From assembly GCA_029379385.1 (NCBI GenBank), contig CM055613.1, positions 21,346,001-21,410,000 on the forward strand: 64,000 bases of DNA. The letters run 5' to 3'. The stretch's first letter is position 1. Each line of letters opens with the position of its first letter. The notes beneath the pieces are model-generated. The model had not been told where the DNA came from and ran no database searches. It saw nothing but the letters and a program-made list of their open reading frames with translations. A program made the position numbers and the translations under genes. Origin of the DNA: Quillaja saponaria. Its lineage: Eukaryota; Streptophyta; Magnoliopsida; Fabales; Quillajaceae. Of this stretch, positions 56,771 to 64,000 are shown in pieces.

Positions 56771-59700
56771 GTGCATTGAAAAATATAGAGTTTGATGATT
56801 ATCATGTGTTCATCTTGCTTGAAATAAATTCACTTGTATTTTTCATGATGTTGATATGAAATTTTTTAATACATAATGTATCTATGAATTCGATGTACAT
56901 TTGGAAAAAAAATAAATATATATTCTTGCTGAAAAGAAAATTCAAGTGCATATATTTAGAGTTTTTAGGTATAAAATGTGAGATGATTATTATTAATTTT
57001 CTTAAAATTATTGTAGGATAATGTTATATGCATCATATTTCTCATATCCTTATAACCAAACATCCAAAGTTTACCTCTTAGTACATAATTTTTAAATTCT
57101 CTCCCTCATTAATTGTTAAACTTGTGTTTTCAATTTTTCTTTCTCTAATTTGCAATAAAATATATATATATATATATTATTATTATTCAGATAATTAAAT
57201 ACTAATTATAGTTTTTTTAGTTTCTTTTTTTTTGAAATTTTTTTTCAGCAATGGAACTTCTTTCTCTCATTTTCCTCTTTTTCTCTCTTCGTGTCTCTTG
57301 TTTCTTCCCGACCTTCCTCCCTCCTCCGCTGCTCCCTTAATTTTTTATTTATTTTTTTAAAATTAAATAAAACTAACAAAAAAAGAATTTCTAGATTTTG
57401 ATATTTCTATGTTTTAGTTATTATTTTTTTCCTGTAATTTTTGCAATTTTTTTTTGGTGGAAGAAAAAATTGAAGAAATGAAAAGTTAAAAATTTTATTA
57501 AAACAATTTTTTAATTCTTGTAATTTTTCATAAATTAATTTCATTGCATTCCAATGTGTTTTGTTAACAGCAAAATAAAATACTTTATTGACCAAAGAAG
57601 GCAAACAACGAAGGGCAGGAAAATAACTAGTTACAAACACAGAAAGAGAAAGCACAAAACGAAAAAAACAAAAACAAAAAATGAAAATAACTTCTGTCTT
57701 TTCATTTTCTCTTGTTTTATGAAAAATGAAAATAATATATATACCAATGGTGACGATGTGATTGAGAATGAATAGTTTTTCGTATTGCACATGACATATA
57801 TTGATGTTGAGATAATATAAAATCTCTATGGAAAATTGATAATATCAATAAGATTGACTAAAATTTCTATTAAAAGTGAGGTATGTCGGTGCTAAGAGAT
57901 ATGTATTACCTTAGAGAAAGCTGGTTCTCACACAAAGTGGCTAAGGAATCACTTGGTAGACATATTTTTGTGGGAAAAAATGGCTGTATCAGTTTTTCAT
58001 TTTTTGTATTGTGATTGTCAGGATGCCATAGGCTAGTTAAATAATAAATTGAAGAATGAAAATGTGAGGCAATTGATTAATGATGATTAATATCCATGAA
58101 TCTTAATTTGTCAAAATGAAACCTAACTGATTTTCTAATCTAGCCATTGGTGCTGAGGCTAGCAAGAAGGACATCGTGTTAGTATTAATGTCCAAGAGTC
58201 AACCAATAGCTGGTTATAACGATACCTTATTTGTAATTAATACATGTAATAATATTTATTATATTGTTTAAATGAGATTTAGTACAACGATATATAAAAG
58301 TCTCTAAAATAAATGTTGCGTATGCGTAATTATGATGTTGATCATAATTGTGAGATATGACATATATAAAGTGTTATTCTAAAAGTATCCCTAGTCAATG
58401 AATCATCAAGATTATGGATATTGGCAATTCATCGAAACTAGCATATGTTGTGTCATTCTCTAATAAAGAGAGTAGTGATCTCATAAACTACAAGCATAGA
58501 TATGGCTGAGACAAACATATGGGTGCTTGTTAGTTGAACAAGTACACTGAATTGACCCAACAGGAGAAGCCATGTGGAGTCTTTACTTATGTGTCAATGG
58601 AAGTTCTCAAAGTGTTGGTGGTATAAGTGGTCCTTTAACTTGAGATCATCTTATTACCTTATATATGAATCTATGTGTTTTAATGTCATTTCCCTTATCC
58701 TATAATAAGGATAATATATGGTGATTATTAGACATGTAGTGAAACATAAATGTAGATAAATGATAGACAAAGAATTCATCATCCTTAGTAAAGAGAACGA
58801 ATATCTCATTGCCTCTTGAGACAAATGTGTCTTGTTCCAGGAATTTTTGTAAAGTGAAAGAGATTGAAAAAAATGTTTTCTTGAATCTATTTGAGGAAAA
58901 TAATATAAACTTGGTTTCAAGTACAAATGGATTTAAACAAAGATAGGGTTGACAATATAATCCATGCCCTATGTTTATTTCGGGGTCTGTTTGATGAAAG
59001 GATTGAATTACACTGTAACCAAGCACTGAAAAGTTTAATCAATGATCTTAACTTTGCTTGTACTTGGGTGGTCAATGAAAAGTTTAGTAGGAATCCTAAT
59101 TGGATTTGGAATCTTAATTTGATTTTGGCCACTACGAGTCTAAAGGAAAATTAGTAATTATAATAGGATTATGGATTACTAAAGGAGCTTTAGGTCTATG
59201 GCCTTGAGTTTTAGGTTTAATGAAATCCTAAACATGGAATGACTATACTTTCCTAAGCCCTAGCCGCCCCAATTAATATATATATTTAACTAAGAGAATT
59301 TGACCTAGACTAATGAAATAAGGTGATTACAAGTGACATACGGCCTTATGAGAGATTGTGAGCAATAAGAGTTCTTGAAAATCTCATCCCTTAGCCGTGA
59401 CCCCCTTTGTTGAAGCAAAAAGTTTTTGCTTCAAGAATAATCCTTCATTAGCGATTTAACCAAGTAGAAGCTAGCACGTATCCTAAGGGTGAATTGATTT
59501 CCTTTGAATCCTTTTTGATAAAGGTAAAGGTTCCATCAATGGTTTGGACTATTTCATTAGAAGCTTATTCATTTGAATAGCTTACTAATCATTGATCATA
59601 CTTGGTCAGGAAAATTTTTAATTCCTCTGCGTATGCATGTGATGCATTACCCTAAATTTCTCAATATATTGAGGGACTCCTTAAAGAGGTTCAATGTGGT

Positions 59701-60029
59701 TAAACGAAGTCATATGATCTCATATTATGGCACTATCGGTTTACTATACCTTATTATGTTTATCTTCAAAAGATAATGTGTCAAACTGTTTAGAGTAGCC
59801 ATAATTAAGAGATTGTTATGTGGTTGATGATTTGATTTTCATCCACTCAAAGGGAATATGTTCAAAGAGTTTAATTTTACTATCTTCTCTTGCATATTTA
59901 ACTTGTTTAGCTTAAAGTATAGTTTAAAACTTGCAGGTACTATACTTATGGATGATTTTCTTGTAATTTTTTAATTTCTATAATGTTTCAAACTTTATTT
60001 CTAAACAAGCCATTAGAAGCTACCTATTG
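56441..60029. other. long non-coding stretch between the two related repeats
   Basis: About 3.6 kb without a coding relic that I can recognise. It has a T27 run (56744-56770), a TA repeat (about 57164-57178) and pyrimidine-rich tracts. The part 57870-59940 has the even texture of retrotransposon non-coding DNA. If 56130-56440 and 60030-60345 are LTR parts, this would be the interior of a large non-coding (LARD-like) element. Confidence 0.35.
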
Positions 60030-60345
60030 TAATATTAGGGTAGTTGGAATCATATTTAAACGGATTTATGTTATTGAAACCGAGCCATTGATCCTTGAAA
60101 AATTAAATATTTATTCATGAATAAATTATTGTCTTATGATTGTTGGTGATCTCCCTATATAAGTAGGGTATATGATATAAAACAAAATTACAAATATTTT
60201 GAAAATAGCTCTCTCATATTTATTTTTTTTCCTCCTAATTTTCAATCTAGGTGTTGTGAAGGAAGTAATGTGTCTGCTCGATGTGGTTCTCATTCTTGTG
60301 TGTAGAGTTCAGAGGAAAATTTTACAATCTAATCATAGACGAGTA
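60030..60345 (+). repeat. promoter-bearing repeat, copy 2
   Basis: Partner of 56130-56440, with CCCTATATAAGTAGGGTATATGA. It is directly followed by the LTR at 60367. Confidence 0.5.
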
Positions 60346-60366
60346 ACATGAAAGACTTTTTACACC

Positions 60367-60850
60367 TGTTGACATCCTAAAAAGACTAAGTTGTTTCATG
60401 CTAAATTTGAGTCCAGCTAAAAGGGCTAAAATGGAAGTTGGGTGAGATAGGATGGGACACCAAAAGGCTAAATTGTTGTTTAAAGTGACAGTTAGGCAAT
60501 AGCATTAAAGAGCATATCTTGTGCTTTTTTTCACGGTTATTTAGGAATTGCTATTAAATTCAAAATTCAAATTACCTAAGACTATAAATATTAGTCTCGA
60601 TTACTGTTACAAGGGTTTAATAAACAATTGAGCAAACTACTTCTTGTTGCATTTGTCTTTATCCTTACTTCTATATAAATATATTATGTCTTTTCAATTT
60701 CTCTTGTCTTCATATTTAAAACCATCACCATGGCAATTGCTAGTACTTTGTACTAGAGTTTGAACCAATAACCCAAAAGTTGTTCATAGTTGTTTCATTA
60801 TTAACTTGAAATTGTTTTTTGGCACGCTTTCTTCCAAATTTTCATAAACA
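60367..60850 (+). repeat. 5' LTR of the PMD-bearing element
   Basis: Matches 63626-64000 over at least 370 bases with substitutions and indels (about 35 bases extra near 60400). It has a TATAAATATTAG promoter motif near 60582. The end is placed just before the leader at 60852. Confidence 0.75.
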
Positions 60851-61679
60851 ATTTTCACACCCAGTGGGGCACCTTAATTAAAGATGTCTAAGAAATTAAG
60901 AAGCCAGATTGTGGTTTTCTTAACCATGAGTAATGAAGATTTCTTAGTTTGACCAGAACTTAGGGAAGGATCAAGGTGAGACACAAAAACCAATGTCAAA
61001 AATTTGGTGGAAATCCTTGTAACTACAACTACGGCTATAGACACGAGTTTTCATGGCTACAAATATATATGTTGATATGCTCTAACTCAAGGAGAGGTGA
61101 ATCAATCTCCTTCTCCAACAATATTGACAATGTTAAATAGTATTTCACCTATTTGATTTACTAGGTCTTTTGATCCAATATGAAAAGACAGGCCCATAAA
61201 TGTTGATACTTCATTTCAATCTGGACGCTTGTTGTGGAATTGAATCTCTAGTAGGATGGATAGAGATAGCAACCAACTTCAGGTTGCAGCTAAAGCAGAA
61301 TGTTGATGTGTTGGCTTAGAGGATTGGGTTAGCCTTCGAGAAGCAATAAGAAAAAAGCAAGATGTAGATTCAACAAGAGATAAACACATTGTTAAGCCCA
61401 AAAAATAATGGTAACTTAGATTTAATGAATTGTCAAAATAATTTACCATAAGGGATGTATAATATGGCTACTAGAGCTAACCTAGGATGATCAAACGCAC
61501 AAACGGTCCAACCACCAATTTGACCAATTAACCAAATAAAAGTGGGTAACATTGGGAGTTATTGATAAACTTTGGGATGGCCATACAAAAAAAAGGGGAC
61601 ATGAATTAATTGTGTTAAATTGAATTGGCAAGAACAAGAGTGAGTAGAATAAATTTGCCCCTCCATATTGATGATTTGT

Positions 61680-62880
61680 ACCGTTACGGTAACTTCTATG
61701 AAGGTCATGACATTGAAGGCCTAATAAGAGTAAGAAGATATAGATATTTTGTTAATCCTTTTTAACTAAAAAAATATCAATATGTTTCACTTTATAGATA
61801 GGATCACCATAAGCACAGTTAATGAAAGGCATAAAATTACGGCCACTCTGACTAAAGTTATGAAAAATCTTGAAGGAGGCATTGAAGGAAGTACTTTGTG
61901 GACACATTTGATTGGAGAATATGTTGGCCATAGCATTTGAACTGAGCATCAGTATCATGCATAACAACATGGTTGTCAAATTCCCATAAATAGGTTAACA
62001 ACAAATACTGCACTAACTAAATTAGACTACCCAATGCCAATTAGTTTCTTTCCATGATATTGTGAATTTTAAATTATTTGGACAAAGTCAATGAAGGCTT
62101 GCTAATCATTGGACAAAGTAAAAGGAGCTAGAGGATAGATGTGGCCTTCAGCTAGACATTTAGCCATAATGATGTATTTAGACACCATTCCATTAGTGGC
62201 AAAACAAAAGACATATTTGTAGATCCAATATAAAGGAAGGTCGTGGCTTTTCGTGGGTTACATCACCATTAATTTGACAATGAAAATCCATGAACTTGTT
62301 ATAAGACTCGTTCTCCTTGAGGATTTTGAAGTGTATAGTTCTTTGAAGTTGTAAAAGCATATAATTCTTCTTCGATGCATCCCAAACTAAAAAGTGCAGT
62401 CATATCATGAATGGTACGTGTCATCATCACACAAGGAAAATGGAATACATTATGACTCTTACACCAAAAACAAGTAGTAGTCGTAAATGTTAGCCTCCAT
62501 AGGTTGAAAAGAGAGCCTAAGTAAATAAAAAATCCCTTGTATATGAAAACAAGTATCACAAACCAAAAGTTTACTGTTTACCTGAGTATAGAAGTCTGAT
62601 ACGATCTTTCAATAAGCCAAGTCCTAATGGGTCTTGGGTATAAAAAGAAGGATAAATTAGGTTGTTCTTAGAGCAAAGGGGTTTCTCCAAGTACTAAATG
62701 TGTAAACTTGCTCTTTTAGGTGGTGGAAAAGTCTTGAACACTGAGCTTAAGATTGAGAATGAAAATTTTGGATGTTCAATCAGAAAAGATGAATTTACTT
62801 GGGAGTTAGAAAGCTTGGAAGATGCCATTGATGAAAAGGAGAGAGTCTAAGGTTTGAATTGCTAGAATTGTCTGGGAATT
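61680..62880 (-). pseudogene. plant mobile domain (PMD, MAIN/MAIL-like) relic, antisense to its LTR element
   Basis: Minus-strand frames read CFWCKSHNVFHFPCVMMTRT followed by a DMTALFSLG stretch (about 62470-62370), then LPLYWIYKYVFCFATNGM and YIIMAKCLAEGHIYPLAPF (about 62250-62110). These match the aminotransferase-like plant mobile domain: FW....N.FHFP.GMMTPTL.D.A.L.GL, then LA.G....L.P. PMD proteins occur as host nuclear factors and inside transposons. Frame changes near 62290, 62080 and 61990 break it. The N-terminal part lies in other frames up to about 62880. Confidence 0.7.
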
Positions 62881-63060
62881 ATGAATCTTTCTCAAGAATT
62901 GTGAAAGTATGATTTTCCAAATTATGTTGTCAAGGTTTTTAAAGGGCTAATTTATGAGAAGCCCAACCATCATAAACATTTCAAATCATGAGAAACTCCT
63001 GGTCACATGACTAATCAAGTGATGGTTTTAAGGCACTTTGAATTCTGAGAGCTTCCACAA

Positions 63061-63589
63061 GACACTTTTTAGGATTAAGTATATATATTTGTAATGCCCC
63101 AAGCTCAACTGGCCTAAGTACCTTGAAAAGTCCACACCGTACACCACATGGGTTTAAATAATAGCTTGAAGGTACTTAGTAGTTAGTGCTTGAATCTTAT
63201 ATAGCCAAGATCAACCTAGTATACACTCGATGTAGCACTCAGCACACGTTAACCCCAAACACAGTCACAAACTTAGGTGTCACAAACTCCCCCACTTAAA
63301 TCCTTGATGTCCTCGTCAAGGCCCAAATAGAACTTAGGCTGCAGTGTCCCCCAGCCCACATGGGTGTGAATACCAGATCGGGTATGACACTTTTTAGGAT
63401 TAAGGCTCAACTGGCCCAAATACCTTGAAAAGTCCACACCCCACATCACATGGGTAAAAATGCTAGCTTCAAGGTACTTATTAGTTAGTGCTTGTAGCTT
63501 ATATAGCCAAAATCAACCCAGTGTATACTCGATGTAGGACTCAGTATACGCCAATCCCACACACAATCACAAACTGGGGTGTCAAAATA
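63061..63589. repeat. imperfect direct repeat of about 200 bp, two copies
   Basis: ACACTTTTTAGGATTAAG and GCTCAACTGGCC...CTTGAAAAGTCCACACC through CACAAACT..GGTGTCA occur at 63061-63287 and 63385-63589. The second lacks about 20 bases near its start. The spacer (63288-63384) includes CCCCCACTTAAATCC and TGTCCCCCAGCC. It resembles a small LTR-like repeat inserted in the element. Confidence 0.65.
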
Positions 63590-63625
63590 TTACCTTTCGA
63601 CAAAAGGGTTTTATGAAAGGGATAT

Positions 63626-64000
63626 TGTTGACATCCTAAAAAGACTAAGTTGTTATAGGAGATGGAAGACTGAAAGGCTAAATTGCAGTTCCAAGTGATA
63701 GTTAGGCAGTTGCATTAAAGAGTAGTTAATATACCATTTATCACGATTATTTTTGAACTGCTATTAAATATGAAATTCAAATTACCCCTTAATATACTAT
63801 AAATACTAGGCTCGATTACTATTATAAAGATTCAATAACCAATCAAGCAAATGACTTCTTGCGACATTTATCTTTATCTTTACTTAGCTTTCTCATTTAT
63901 GTTCTATCTTGTTATTTTCTCTTGTTTTTATATTTAAACAATAATCATTACAACTGCTACTACTTTATACTAGAGTTTGAATCGATAAAGCAAAAATTAT
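63626..64000 (+). repeat. 3' LTR of the PMD-bearing element, truncated by window end
   Basis: Partner of 60367-60850. It contains TATAAATACTAGG, the same promoter position. Confidence 0.75.

Larger units (their letters stand above)
60367..64000 (+). mobile_element. non-autonomous LTR retrotransposon carrying an antisense PMD relic, cut by window end
   Basis: Two same-orientation LTRs start TGTTGACATCCTAAAAAGAC at 60367 and 63626. The first is followed by a leader CACACCCAGTGGGGCACC (60856-60873), reminiscent of gypsy primer-binding regions. The second is preceded by a purine-rich GGGTTTTATGAAAGGGATAT. Only about 2.75 kb lies between them, with no RT or integrase. The interior carries a PMD-like pseudogene on the opposite strand and a nested direct repeat (63061-63589). 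Confidence 0.75.

Noticed and set aside
57407..57790. 127-codon minus-strand frame as a membrane protein
   Set aside because: Phe/Lys-rich translation of low-complexity AT DNA with no family motif.
1..64000. CRISPR arrays, bacterial operons, tRNA or rRNA genes
   Set aside because: No regularly spaced repeats, ribosome-binding sites or cloverleaf/rRNA wording were seen. Texture and content are those of plant nuclear repeats.

Overview
The window is repeat-dense, AT-rich nuclear DNA from a flowering plant, most likely a eudicot. Evidence for this is nested Ty1/copia and Ty3/gypsy retrotransposons, hAT and Tourist-like DNA transposons, a plant mobile domain (PMD) relic, an R2R3-MYB exon relic and many fragments of an endogenous pararetrovirus (Caulimoviridae, with a petuvirus/florendovirus-like order of movement protein, coat protein, protease, reverse transcriptase, RNase H). 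I found no intact host gene, tRNA, rRNA or CRISPR array. Every long coding relic carries stops, frameshifts or deletions. There is one 100-N assembly gap (11552-11651).

Layout. 1-7800: a minus-strand Ty1/copia element, cut by the window start, split by a 5.15-kb insertion (1738-6888) with LTR-like ends; that insertion carries a minus-strand pararetrovirus fragment (3060-5683). 7801-9050: unidentified DNA. 9051-14223: a plus-strand Ty3/gypsy element without visible RT/IN. 14224-16985: an opposed gypsy fragment whose LTR holds a 768-bp hAT-type non-autonomous element with a perfect 8-bp target duplication. 17100-24496: a short viral RT scrap, then a 4.5-kb plus-strand viral copy between two 0.87-kb direct repeats. 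23990-29830: a second minus-strand copia element cut by two solo gypsy LTRs in opposite orientations. 30703-36862: a complete but decayed 6.16-kb hAT transposon with TIRs and a 7/8 target duplication. 37560-39202: an LTR-like repeat and a Tourist-like MITE.

40317-52275 is the centre of interest: a head-to-head and tail-to-tail mosaic of pararetroviral segments. It includes the intergenic promoter/poly(A) region and a tRNA-Met primer-binding site, and it lies between two 1.57-kb direct repeats that each hold the same decayed MYB first exon and the same viral foldback. 52276-60366 is mostly non-coding repeat debris. 60367-64000 is a non-autonomous LTR element with an antisense PMD pseudogene, cut by the window end.

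The most unusual signal is that both large viral blocks (19079-23617 and 41890-46780) sit between long direct repeats of older resident DNA, as if hundreds to more than 1500 bp of target were duplicated at capture. The first block also begins and ends at the primer-binding site, where caulimovirid minus-strand DNA has its discontinuity. All homology calls were made by reading translated motifs, without database searches. Boundaries of degenerate repeats are approximate unless a target duplication is stated.
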